Shown one piece after another: positions 1 through 6,390 of a DNA stretch of 7,350 nucleotides. The stretch comes from an uncultured Clostridia bacterium (lineage in GTDB: Bacteria > Bacillota > Clostridia > Christensenellales > CAG-917), in assembly GCA_937881285.1 (NCBI GenBank), contig CALGEU010000352.1, forward strand, positions 1-7,350, read 5' to 3'. The notes beneath the pieces were generated by a model that saw only the letters and a program-made list of their open reading frames with translations, made no database searches and was not told the origin of the DNA. The stretch's first letter is position 1; each line of letters begins with the position of its first letter. Made by a program: the position numbers and the translations under genes.

Positions 1-37
1 ATTTTTTATGAAATTGTCAAATTGTGCCGATTTTCGT

Positions 38-67
38 TTGACATCGCCCTTCGTCTTTGGATATAAT
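38..67 (+). promoter_or_regulatory. Sigma-A/sigma-70 promoter of the xpt-transporter operon
   Basis: A -35 box TTGACA lies at 38-43 and a -10 box TATAAT at 62-67, both perfect matches to the housekeeping consensus, with an 18-base spacer. Transcription should start near 74, giving a leader of about 90 bases before the xpt start codon. No other convincing promoter is seen before the minus-strand genes, so this one probably drives the whole operon to 6123. A short direct repeat (AAATTGT at 11-17 and 19-25) lies just upstream of the -35 box and might be an operator or AT-rich upstream element; that is speculative. Confidence 0.85.
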
Positions 68-73
68 GCCCAT

Positions 74-164
74 ATCATTTAGGAGCAACCAAAACAGCAA
101 ACGCACAACCGACGGGGGAAAAATACCGGAAACGCCACTAAATATTGTGGTAAAGGAGCGCGCT
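74..164 (+). promoter_or_regulatory. xpt 5' leader, no recognised riboswitch
   Basis: This is the presumed untranslated leader between the promoter and the xpt start. It contains a small hairpin (CCAC at 135-138 pairing with GTGG at 147-150, 8-base loop) immediately upstream of the ribosome binding site AAAGGAG at 152-158. In Bacillus, xpt is controlled by a guanine riboswitch, but the conserved loop and junction segments of that riboswitch (such as the GTTTCTACC-like and CCGTAAA-like parts) are not seen here, and neither is a terminator with a T-tract. The leader is long enough for some other control element, but none could be identified by eye. Confidence 0.4.
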
Positions 165-740
165 ATGAAGATTTTGGAGGAGCGTATCTTGAGAGACGGG
201 AAGGTAAGACCCGGAAACATTCTCAAGGTGGGCGGATTTCTTAATCATCTTATAGACCATCAATTGTTGGACGAGATCGGGAAGGAAATTTCTGCGCTCT
301 TTTGCGGGCAAAATATCACTAAAATTCTGACCATAGAAGCATCGGGCATAGCCATAGCGTGTGCAGCAGCACACTATGTGAATGCGCCGGTGCTTTTTGC
401 TAAGAAAAGTAAGACGATAAATATCTCAAACGATTGTTACCACGCAGAAGTTTATTCCTACACTCATCAGGTTTCAAAAACCATCATGGTTGAAAAAGAC
501 TTTATCTCGAAGGACGACAGAGTTCTTATTGTCGACGACTTTCTCGCAAACGGCGCGGCAATAGCCGGGCTTATGAGCATCGTCGAGCAAGCGGGCGCAA
601 CTCTCGTGGGCTGCGCTGTCGCAATCGAGAAAGGTTTTCAGGGCGGCGGCGACGAATTGCGCGAAAAGGGCGTAATCGTCAAGAGTCTTGCAATCATCGA
701 TTCTATGGAAGACGGCAAAATCGTTTTCCGCGAGCAATGA
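165..740 (+). CDS. xpt: Xanthine phosphoribosyltransferase
   Basis: This cytoplasmic purine-salvage enzyme transfers the phosphoribosyl group of PRPP to xanthine (and, less well in known homologues, guanine) to give XMP for GMP synthesis. The product is 191 residues, close to the roughly 194 of Bacillus Xpt. The N-terminal stretch MKILEERILRDGKVRPGNIL and the following KVGGFLNHLID are typical of the family. The PRPP-binding motif VLIVDDFLANGAA is at residues 120-132, with the two Asp residues and small-residue loop intact. The segment AIEKGFQGGGDEL (about 153-165) corresponds to the base-recognition region of Xpt. The start at 165 is chosen because AAAGGAG (152-158) sits 6 bases upstream and the N-terminus then matches the family; an in-frame extension to TTG at 57 would run through the promoter. 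It is the first gene of the operon, 72 bases before the transporter lipoprotein with no terminator between, which ties it to purine import. Confidence 0.95.
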   Translation: MKILEERILRDGKVRPGNILKVGGFLNHLIDHQLLDEIGKEISALFCGQNITKILTIEASGIAIACAAAHYVNAPVLFAKKSKTINISNDCYHAEVYSYTHQVSKTIMVEKDFISKDDRVLIVDDFLANGAAIAGLMSIVEQAGATLVGCAVAIEKGFQGGGDELREKGVIVKSLAIIDSMEDGKIVFREQ

Positions 741-812
741 AATTCTCGTCGTAAGACGCGGATATAAGAAGAAAACAATAAAACGCCCAACGGCAAACAA
801 AGGAGAATCTGT

Positions 813-2081
813 ATGAAAAAGAAAGTACTCGCAATCGTGTTGTGCTTGGCAGTAGTGACCGCTTTGGTCATCGGTTTGGTTGCTTGCAACACCGAAGAAG
901 AAGCGAAAGAAATTGAATTGCCCGCATACGACGGAATCGTCTATCCCGATTATTCCGACGTCGTTATCCCCGCGGATTTCAAGATCGGCATCATCTGCTT
1001 GCACGACAACTCTTCAACCTATGACAAGAACTTCATCGACGCTGCAAACAAAGCAATCGAAGAACTCGGTCTCAACAGCAGCAACATCATTTTCAAAACC
1101 AACATTTCAGAAAACGCATCTTGTCAGAGCGCAGCGGAAGAACTCGTCAACGCAGGTTGCGACGTCATCTTTGCAGACTCCTTTGGCCATGAATCTTTCG
1201 TTCGTGAAGTTGCAGCGAAAAATCCGAGCATTCAATTCTGCCATGCAACCGGTGTTTCGGCGGCATCCAGCGGACTTGACAACTTCCACAACGCATTTGC
1301 TTCTATCTATGAAGGCAGATACCTTGCAGGCGTTGCAGCAGGTCTCAAACTCAACGAAATGATTGCAAACGGCACCATCACCGCAGATCAAGCGAAAATG
1401 GGTTATGTCGGCGCATTCACTTATGCGGAAGTTATCTCCGGTTACACTTCTTTCTATCTCGGTGCAAAATCCGTTTGCCCCAGCGTGACGATGGACGTTC
1501 AATTCACGGGTTCTTGGTATGACCTTTCCGCTGAAAAAGAAACTGCGGAAGCACTTATCAATCGTGGTTGCAAACTCATCAGCCAACACGCAGACTCCAT
1601 GGGCGCACCGTCCGCTTGCGAACAAGCGGGCGTTCCCAACGTGTCTTACAACGGCAGCACTTTCGAAGCATGTCCCGATACGTTCATCGTTTCTTCAAGA
1701 ATCGACTGGACTCCTTACTTCAAATACATCATCACCCAAACCGTTAAGGGTGAAGCAATCGTAGACGATTGGACCGGCACTTTGGCAACGGGTAGCGTAG
1801 TTCTCACCAACGTCGGCGGCAAAGCGGCAGCAGAAGGCACCGTTGCAAAGATCGTCGAAGTGAGAAGACAACTCGCAGAAGGCACTCTTCAAGTTTTCGA
1901 CACAAGCAAGTTCACTGTCAACGGCGAACATGTCACGTCTTTCCTTGCAGACCTTGACGGCGATTACGTCGGCGAAACCGAAGTATGCTTTGACGGTATC
2001 ATTAAAGAATCATTCCTTCGTTCCGCACCGTATTTCACTCTCAACGTTGACGGAATCACTCTTCTCAACTCTAAAACCTGA
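813..2081 (+). CDS. BMP-family ABC transporter substrate-binding lipoprotein (purine nucleoside/base)
   Basis: This is the extracellular ligand-binding component of the importer encoded downstream. The 422-residue product starts with a lipoprotein signal: MKKK, a hydrophobic core at residues 5-24, and lipobox LVAC with lipidated Cys25, followed by an acidic linker. The mature part is a two-lobed BMP/PnrA-type periplasmic-binding fold beginning at FKIGIICLHDNS (about 56-67). Family signatures are NAGCDVIFADSFGH (113-126), FHNAFASIYEGRYLAGVAAGLK (158-179) and MGYVGAFTYAEVISGY (197-211). Known BMP proteins (TmpC/PnrA, NupN/BmpA) bind purine nucleosides, and the xpt neighbour supports a purine ligand; the exact ligand is inferred. 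It is longer than the usual ~350 residues, partly through a C-terminal region from about 360 to 422. Nine cysteines besides Cys25 are unusual for an exported protein and suit an anaerobe. The start has AGGAG 7 bases upstream. Confidence 0.92.
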   Translation: MKKKVLAIVLCLAVVTALVIGLVACNTEEEAKEIELPAYDGIVYPDYSDVVIPADFKIGIICLHDNSSTYDKNFIDAANKAIEELGLNSSNIIFKTNISENASCQSAAEELVNAGCDVIFADSFGHESFVREVAAKNPSIQFCHATGVSAASSGLDNFHNAFASIYEGRYLAGVAAGLKLNEMIANGTITADQAKMGYVGAFTYAEVISGYTSFYLGAKSVCPSVTMDVQFTGSWYDLSAEKETAEALINRGCKLISQHADSMGAPSACEQAGVPNVSYNGSTFEACPDTFIVSSRIDWTPYFKYIITQTVKGEAIVDDWTGTLATGSVVLTNVGGKAAAEGTVAKIVEVRRQLAEGTLQVFDTSKFTVNGEHVTSFLADLDGDYVGETEVCFDGIIKESFLRSAPYFTLNVDGITLLNSKT

Positions 2082-2101
2082 TTGAACTATATAGTTATTT
2101 A

Positions 2102-2129
2102 GCATAGCGGAGCGAAAACTCCGCTATGC
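2102..2129 (+). promoter_or_regulatory. Intercistronic stem-loop between binding protein and ATPase genes
   Basis: An 11-bp perfect stem (2102-2112 pairing with 2119-2129) closes a CGAAAA loop, 20 bases after the lipoprotein stop codon. No T-tract follows directly, so it is not a textbook terminator. Two weaker hairpins follow (CCGA/TCGG at 2129-2140 and GCGC/GCGC at 2146-2158), the latter followed by a T-rich run at 2160-2172 that could allow partial termination. Placement fits a 3'-end stabiliser or leaky attenuator that leaves more binding protein than ATPase and permeases; the function is inferred. Confidence 0.7.
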
Positions 2130-2182
2130 CGATTTATCGGCAAAAGCGCGTAAGGCGCATATTTTTATTTTTGGAGATCGGC

Positions 2183-3955
2183 ATGGAATATACTTATGCT
2201 GTACAAATGAAGGGGATTACCAAACGCTTCGGTAAAGTCCTTGCAAACAACAACGTCGACCTTGACTTGCGCAAGGGCGAAATCTTGTCTTTGCTCGGTG
2301 AAAACGGAAGCGGCAAGACCACTCTCATGAATATGCTCGCGGGCATTTATTTTCCCGACGAAGGTCAGATTTTCGTGAACGGGGAAGAAGTTGTCATTCG
2401 CTCGCCGAAAGACGCTTTCGACAACCATATCGGAATGGTGCACCAGCATTTCAAACTCGTGGACGTGTTTTCTGCTGCCGACAATATCATTCTCGGCGAA
2501 AAGGAAGAGAAGTTGCCTTTCAAGGAAGAAAAGCAACAAATCATCGAAGACGCGCTTGCAAACAACGCAGAATGCGACGAGTATGAAAAAGAAGAACACG
2601 ACGGCGTTCTTTCATATCTCACCGCACCCAAAAGAATCACAGATAAAGAACTCAAAAAACGTCTCTCGCTCCTACCTTGGACGAGATTTGCAAGAAGTGT
2701 AAAATTCAACTGGCTCAAAAAGAATCGTGCCGGCGATTTGCAGGGTATTGCGGACAAATACGGGTTTGAAATCGACTTAAAGAAGAAAATATACGACATG
2801 TCCGTCAGCGAAAAACAGACTGTCGAAATCATAAAAGTTTTGTATAGAAAGGCGGATATTCTCATTCTCGACGAACCGACCGCCGTTCTCACGCCGCAGG
2901 AAATCACAAAACTGTTTTCCGTCATGCGCAAGATGAAAGAAGACGGCAAGTCAATCATTATCATCACGCACAAACTCAACGAAGTCATGGAAATCAGCGA
3001 CAGAGTGGCGGTGCTTCGCAAGGGCGAGCATATCGCAACCGTCGACACAAAAGAAACGAGCGAAAAGCAACTCACCGAAATGATGGTGGGCAAGAAAGTG
3101 GATCTCAACATCGAAAGGGCAACTCCGCACGACGTCGAAGACAGACTTGTCGTCGAACATCTTTCCGCAGTCAATCACGACGGCATAAAAGTGCTTGACG
3201 ACGTTTCGTTCACGGCTCGTTCGGGAGAGATTCTCGGCATTGCGGGCATTGCCGGAAGCGGTCAGAAAGAACTTCTAGAAGCGATTGCCGGACTTCAGAA
3301 ACTCAACACCGGCGATATAACGTATTACGACCCTGCAAAGAACAACGAGAAAGTCGATTTGCGCTCCAAAACTCCCGTTCAGATACGAGAACTCGGCGTA
3401 AGACTCTCTTTCGTTCCCGAAGACAGACTGGGTATGGGACTTGTCGGCAACATGGACATCACCGACAATATGATGCTCCGTTCGTACAGAAAGGGCATAC
3501 CTTTCTTCCTTGACAGAAAAAATCCAAAAAAACTTGCGGAAAAAATCGTCGACGAACTTCAGGTCGCAACGCCGAACACTCAGACTCCCGTCCGTCGCTT
3601 GTCGGGCGGCAACGTGCAGAAAATTCTCGTCGGCAGAGAAATCGCGGCCGCACCTACCGTGTTTATGGCGGCGTATCCCGTCCGCGGACTTGACATCAAT
3701 TCGTCATACACAATATATCATCTTCTCAACGAGCAGAAAGAAAAAGGCGTGGCGGTCATATTCGTCGGCGAAGACCTTGACGTGCTTATTGACCTTTGCG
3801 ACAGAATTATGGTTATATGCGGCGGCAAAATCACGGGCGTAATCGACGGCAGACGCGCAATCAAAGAACAAATCGGCTCGTTGATGCTCGGAAGAGAAAT
3901 CGCATTTGACGATGAAAATAAAAACAAGGAGACAGCGCAAAATGAAGCAGAATAA
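2183..3955 (+). CDS. Nucleoside ABC importer ATPase with tandem nucleotide-binding domains (NupO/YufO type)
   Basis: This cytoplasmic energy-coupling subunit has two fused nucleotide-binding domains, as in simple-sugar and BMP-type nucleoside importers. Domain 1 has Walker A GENGSGKTT (39-47), Q-loop region MVHQHF (85-90), signature MSVSEKQ (206-212), Walker B and catalytic Glu ILILDEP (226-232) and switch His263. Domain 2 has a degenerate Walker A GIAGSGQKE (355-363, Gln at the Lys position), VPEDR (411-415), a canonical signature LSGGNVQ (473-479) and a Walker B region ending AAYPVRGLD without the Glu; VGED (528-531) replaces the switch His. Such asymmetry is normal in this class. The product is 590 residues against about 510 usual; an extra charged segment at roughly 107-187 explains this. 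ATG 2183 is preferred over ATG 2126 because GGAG (2173-2176) lies 6 bases upstream and the upstream ATG falls inside a stem-loop. It overlaps the next gene by 14 bases. Confidence 0.93.
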   Translation: MEYTYAVQMKGITKRFGKVLANNNVDLDLRKGEILSLLGENGSGKTTLMNMLAGIYFPDEGQIFVNGEEVVIRSPKDAFDNHIGMVHQHFKLVDVFSAADNIILGEKEEKLPFKEEKQQIIEDALANNAECDEYEKEEHDGVLSYLTAPKRITDKELKKRLSLLPWTRFARSVKFNWLKKNRAGDLQGIADKYGFEIDLKKKIYDMSVSEKQTVEIIKVLYRKADILILDEPTAVLTPQEITKLFSVMRKMKEDGKSIIIITHKLNEVMEISDRVAVLRKGEHIATVDTKETSEKQLTEMMVGKKVDLNIERATPHDVEDRLVVEHLSAVNHDGIKVLDDVSFTARSGEILGIAGIAGSGQKELLEAIAGLQKLNTGDITYYDPAKNNEKVDLRSKTPVQIRELGVRLSFVPEDRLGMGLVGNMDITDNMMLRSYRKGIPFFLDRKNPKKLAEKIVDELQVATPNTQTPVRRLSGGNVQKILVGREIAAAPTVFMAAYPVRGLDINSSYTIYHLLNEQKEKGVAVIFVGEDLDVLIDLCDRIMVICGGKITGVIDGRRAIKEQIGSLMLGREIAFDDENKNKETAQNEAE

Positions 3956-5168
3956 AGAGCCTTTGGTGCATCTCGTAAAAAGAGACAACGTTGCGCCCTG
4001 GAAACCTTGGGTTATAAGAGCGGCAACCATACTCGGCGGTTTGATTTTCATCTGTTTGCTTTGCTTTGCCGAATTGAAAGTCTCCCCGTTCAAAGTCATC
4101 AAGTATATGTTCACGGGCGCGTTCGGCAACGAACACAACGTTCTTGTTATGTTCAGACAAATGTCGCTGTTGCTCATCATCGCTCTTGCGATAACTCCTG
4201 CCTTTAAGATGCGATTCTGGAACATCGGTGCGGAAGGTCAGGTGCTTATCGGTGCGTTCGGTGCATGCGCGTGTATGTTCTATTGCGGTGGCAAAATGTC
4301 GGATGCGGGACTTATCGTGCTCATGCTCGTCGTGGCAATCGCGGCAGGCATGATATGGGCGGTTATTCCTGCGCTTTTCAAAGCGAAATGGAACACAAAC
4401 GAAACGCTTTTCACGCTTATGATGAACTACATCGCTCTTCAAATCGTTTTGTATTTCATCAAAGTATGGGTGCCGGGCGGCACGGGTTCGCTCAATCCTA
4501 TCAAATACGGCAATCTTCCGCAGATTGCGGGCGGCGATTATTATTTCAGCATGATTTTTGCCGCAATCATCACCGTCGCTATGTTCTGCTATTTGCGTTT
4601 CAGCAAGCACGGCTATGAAATCACGGTCGTGGGCGAGAGCGTAAACACAGCAAAATACATCGGCATAAACGTCAAAAAAGTCATCATCAGAACGCTCATT
4701 CTTTCGGGCGCAATCTGCGGCATAGCAGGTTTCCTTATCGTTGCAGGCATCGACCATACGATAAGCAAAGACACCGTCGGCGGACAAGGTTTCACGGCAG
4801 TTCTCGTCAGTTGGCTTGCGCAATTCAATCCGATTGCAATGATTTTCACGTCTTTCCTTGTCGCGTTTCTCACTCGCGGAACGCAGGAAGTCATGACGAG
4901 TTCGGGTATAACCAACAACTTCTTCGCACAAGTCGTCACGGGCATAATGTTCATCATCATTCTTGCAAGCGAGTTCCTTATCAGATATCAGATTGTGTTC
5001 AGAAAGAAGCATAAAGACGAAATCGGCGGCAACGACACCGAATCTGCCGAAGATTCAAAAACGGAAATCGAGACGGAAAACGTAAACGATGAGCAAATCG
5101 AAACGGCGCAAGCCGAAGAGCCAATCGCACAAAACGTCGAAGTCGCGACAGAGAAGGGGGTAAACTGA
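3942..5168 (+). CDS. Nucleoside ABC importer permease 1 (NupP/YufP type, BPD_transp_2 family)
   Basis: This is one of the two membrane subunits forming the import channel. The 408-residue product has a short basic cytoplasmic N-terminus, a first membrane segment at about 27-43, and further hydrophobic segments at about 74-88, 100-115, 123-145, 162-176, 202-218, 250-270, 285-310 and 328-345 (estimated by eye). The family motif RFWNIGAEGQVLIGAFGA (91-108) and the NETLFTLMMNYIA segment (153-165) are characteristic. After the last membrane segment and a basic stretch (FRKKHK, 353-358) comes a tail of about 50 residues very rich in Glu, Asp, Gln and Asn, predicted cytoplasmic and disordered; this is longer than is usual for the family. 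The start ATG 3942 has AAGGAGA at 3926-3932, 9 bases upstream, inside the end of the ATPase gene; translation is probably coupled. It pairs with the next permease. Confidence 0.93.
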   Translation: MKQNKEPLVHLVKRDNVAPWKPWVIRAATILGGLIFICLLCFAELKVSPFKVIKYMFTGAFGNEHNVLVMFRQMSLLLIIALAITPAFKMRFWNIGAEGQVLIGAFGACACMFYCGGKMSDAGLIVLMLVVAIAAGMIWAVIPALFKAKWNTNETLFTLMMNYIALQIVLYFIKVWVPGGTGSLNPIKYGNLPQIAGGDYYFSMIFAAIITVAMFCYLRFSKHGYEITVVGESVNTAKYIGINVKKVIIRTLILSGAICGIAGFLIVAGIDHTISKDTVGGQGFTAVLVSWLAQFNPIAMIFTSFLVAFLTRGTQEVMTSSGITNNFFAQVVTGIMFIIILASEFLIRYQIVFRKKHKDEIGGNDTESAEDSKTEIETENVNDEQIETAQAEEPIAQNVEVATEKGVN

Positions 5169-5169
5169 T

Positions 5170-6123
5170 ATGTTTGTAAAATTCCTTACAAGTGCAATCA
5201 GATTGAGCGCGGTGTTTCTTTACGGCTCTACCGGTGAAATCATCGTCGAAAAAGGCGGACATCTCAATCTCGGTATCCCCGGCATTATGAGCGTCAGTGC
5301 GGCGGTCAGCGTGCTTGCAGAATATTCTCTCATAAAATCTATGGGAACGAGTGCTCCTGCGCTTCTCGTGCTTATTCCGATAATCGTGGCGTTTCTCGTC
5401 GGCGCGCTCATGGGGTTCCTGTACAGTTTTCTCACCGTCACTCTTCGTTGCAATCAGAACGTTGTCGGTCTTGCAATGACCACTCTCGGCGTCGGTCTTG
5501 CAGGCTACTATATGACGGGCGCAGGCGCAAAAATCATGATTGTCGCAAGAGCGAGTAAATATTTCGTCAAATTGTTCGACGTATCGGGCGGCGGTGCGTT
5601 CTCGCAAATATTCTTCTCGCACGGTATTCTCGTTTATCTCGCAATCATAATCGCGGTCATTGCTCAAATCGTGCTCAGCAAGACGAGAACGGGTCTCAAT
5701 CTCCGTGCAGTAGGCGAAAACCCCGCAACGGCGGATGCGGCAGGCATAAACGTGTCGAAATACAAATACGTGTCAACTTGCGTGGGGTGCGGCATTTCGG
5801 GACTCGGCGGTCTCTTCTGCGTCATGGACTATATGGGCGGCAACTGGGAATACGTTCTCGAAGGCTTCGGCTGGCTTTCAATCGCGCTCGTTATCTTCAC
5901 GCTTTGGAAACCCGCATTGTCCATTCTCGGCTCAATCATCTTTGCAGGCTTGTACATCGCTTCATCCTACATCGAAGGCATTTCCTTTGCGCAAATCGAA
6001 CTCATCAAACTTCTCCCGTACGTCGTCACAATTCTCGTCCTTGTCATCACCAGCATGATAAATAAGAGAGAGACGCAAGCGCCGGCGGCGTTGGGGCAGT
6101 CCTATTATCGCGAAGACAGATAA
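5170..6123 (+). CDS. Nucleoside ABC importer permease 2 (NupQ/YufQ type, BPD_transp_2 family)
   Basis: This second membrane subunit of the importer is 317 residues, the normal size for the family. It keeps the GEIIVEKGGHLNLGIPGIM motif (22-40), the counterpart of the GE..ER.GVLNLG.EG motif of the family, and the cytoplasmic coupling-loop region TGLNLRAVGENPATADAAG (174-192), which contacts the ATPase in related importers. About eight hydrophobic segments are visible, at roughly 5-20, 37-52, 62-87, 98-118, 150-169, 200-218, 235-262 and 279-296. The C-terminus is short and polar. The start is 1 base after the stop of the first permease, with AAGGGGG at 5154-5160 as the ribosome binding site. 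It is the last gene of the operon; its TAA stop (6121-6123) lies inside the outer arm of a long palindrome that contains the terminator. Confidence 0.94.
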   Translation: MFVKFLTSAIRLSAVFLYGSTGEIIVEKGGHLNLGIPGIMSVSAAVSVLAEYSLIKSMGTSAPALLVLIPIIVAFLVGALMGFLYSFLTVTLRCNQNVVGLAMTTLGVGLAGYYMTGAGAKIMIVARASKYFVKLFDVSGGGAFSQIFFSHGILVYLAIIIAVIAQIVLSKTRTGLNLRAVGENPATADAAGINVSKYKYVSTCVGCGISGLGGLFCVMDYMGGNWEYVLEGFGWLSIALVIFTLWKPALSILGSIIFAGLYIASSYIEGISFAQIELIKLLPYVVTILVLVITSMINKRETQAPAALGQSYYREDR

Positions 6124-6246
6124 AAACGCGCTATTGAGCGAATAGCATTGTCAAAGCCCCTTGTCCGACAACTCATGTACTTCAGTACATTAGGGTTGCC
6201 GTACAAGGGGCTTTTTCTCGCTCTTCATCCCAATATCGCGTTTTTA
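6121..6246. repeat. 126-bp imperfect palindrome at the operon end
   Basis: The two ends are exact inverted repeats: TAAAAACGCG (6121-6130) and CGCGTTTTTA (6237-6246). Moving inward, TATTG (6132-6136) can pair with CAATA (6231-6235), and as an alternative or in addition GAGCGA (6136-6141) pairs with TCGCTC (6218-6223). The core 6153-6214 is a long hairpin used as terminator. Short unpaired patches lie at 6142-6152 and 6224-6230. The overall size, terminal inverted repeats and nested structure resemble a small non-coding palindromic repeat or MITE-like element, but only one copy is in this window, so its mobility and repetition are unproven. Confidence 0.55.
6153..6216 (+). terminator. Rho-independent terminator of the xpt-transporter operon
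   Basis: The 12-base arm at 6153-6164 (AAAGCCCCTTGT) pairs perfectly with 6203-6214, and the transcript then runs into TTTTT (6212-6216). Pairing continues inward: CGACAACTC (6166-6174 region) with the segment 6193-6201, with one A-C mismatch and one G-T pair, and then ATGTAC (6175-6180) with GTACAT (6185-6190) around a TTCA loop. Such a long stem is more than a terminator needs. Because the outer arm begins with AAA, the same structure has a short T-tract on the minus strand and could also stop read-through from the opposite side. Confidence 0.9.
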
Positions 6247-6361
6247 CAAATTGTTTGCTAGATTTTTATCTTGCTAACCGCGCCGAAAATCTTTGTTATC
6301 GGTTCGGGTAAGAATAAAATTCCAGCCGCAATTATTCATTGTTAATTATTCATTATTCATT
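6247..6361. repeat. AT-rich intergenic segment with three ATTATTCATT repeats
   Basis: No gene is seen between the operon terminator and the minus-strand terminator. At its right end the decamer ATTATTCATT occurs three times, at 6331-6340, 6345-6354 and 6352-6361, the last two overlapping by three bases. The remaining 6247-6330 shows no ORF, promoter or hairpin that stands out. Confidence 0.6.
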
Positions 6362-6387
6362 AAAAAAAACGCACCGAAGTGCGTTTT
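6362..6387 (-). terminator. Rho-independent terminator of the minus-strand genes
   Basis: Read on the minus strand, AAAACGCAC pairs with GTGCGTTTT around a TTCG loop closed by C-G, the very stable C(UUCG)G tetraloop, and is followed by a run of T (8 in total counting the arm, from A's at 6362-6369). It lies 3 bases beyond the stop codon of the small ORF at 6391-6579. In the plus direction the T-tract is only four bases, so it is mainly a minus-strand terminator. Confidence 0.9.
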
Positions 6388-6390
6388 GCA

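Noticed and set aside
57..164. In-frame N-terminal extension of xpt from a TTG codon
   Set aside because: It overlaps the -10 box, has no ribosome binding site, and the extra 36 residues do not resemble Xpt, whereas ATG 165 has a good site and the family N-terminus.
74..164. Guanine-type purine riboswitch in the xpt leader
   Set aside because: Expected from the gene context, but the conserved loop and junction sequences and the P1 stem are not found; the ATATAAT here is the promoter -10 box.
741..812. Separate promoter before the binding-protein gene (TATAAG at 763-768)
   Set aside because: No matching -35 box lies 16-19 bases upstream, and the gap holds no terminator for xpt.
2126..2182. 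Upstream ATG for the ATPase adding 19 residues
   Set aside because: The ATG lies within the stem-loop arm and has no ribosome binding site; ATG 2183 has one and starts the expected first strand of the domain.
3230..3850. Inactivating mutations in the second ATPase domain (missing Walker A Lys, catalytic Glu and switch His)
   Set aside because: These changes are characteristic of the second domain in this family of importer ATPases, so they are not evidence of a broken gene.
3840..3955. Possible frame problem at the ATPase end, because it overlaps the permease start
   Set aside because: Both frames are intact and a 14-base overlap with an internal AAGGAGA site is normal translational coupling.
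3861..5012. 383-residue minus-strand reading frame opposite the first permease
   Set aside because: Its composition (many Arg, His, Asp, Cys) is typical of an antisense shadow, and the plus strand holds a clear permease with family motifs.
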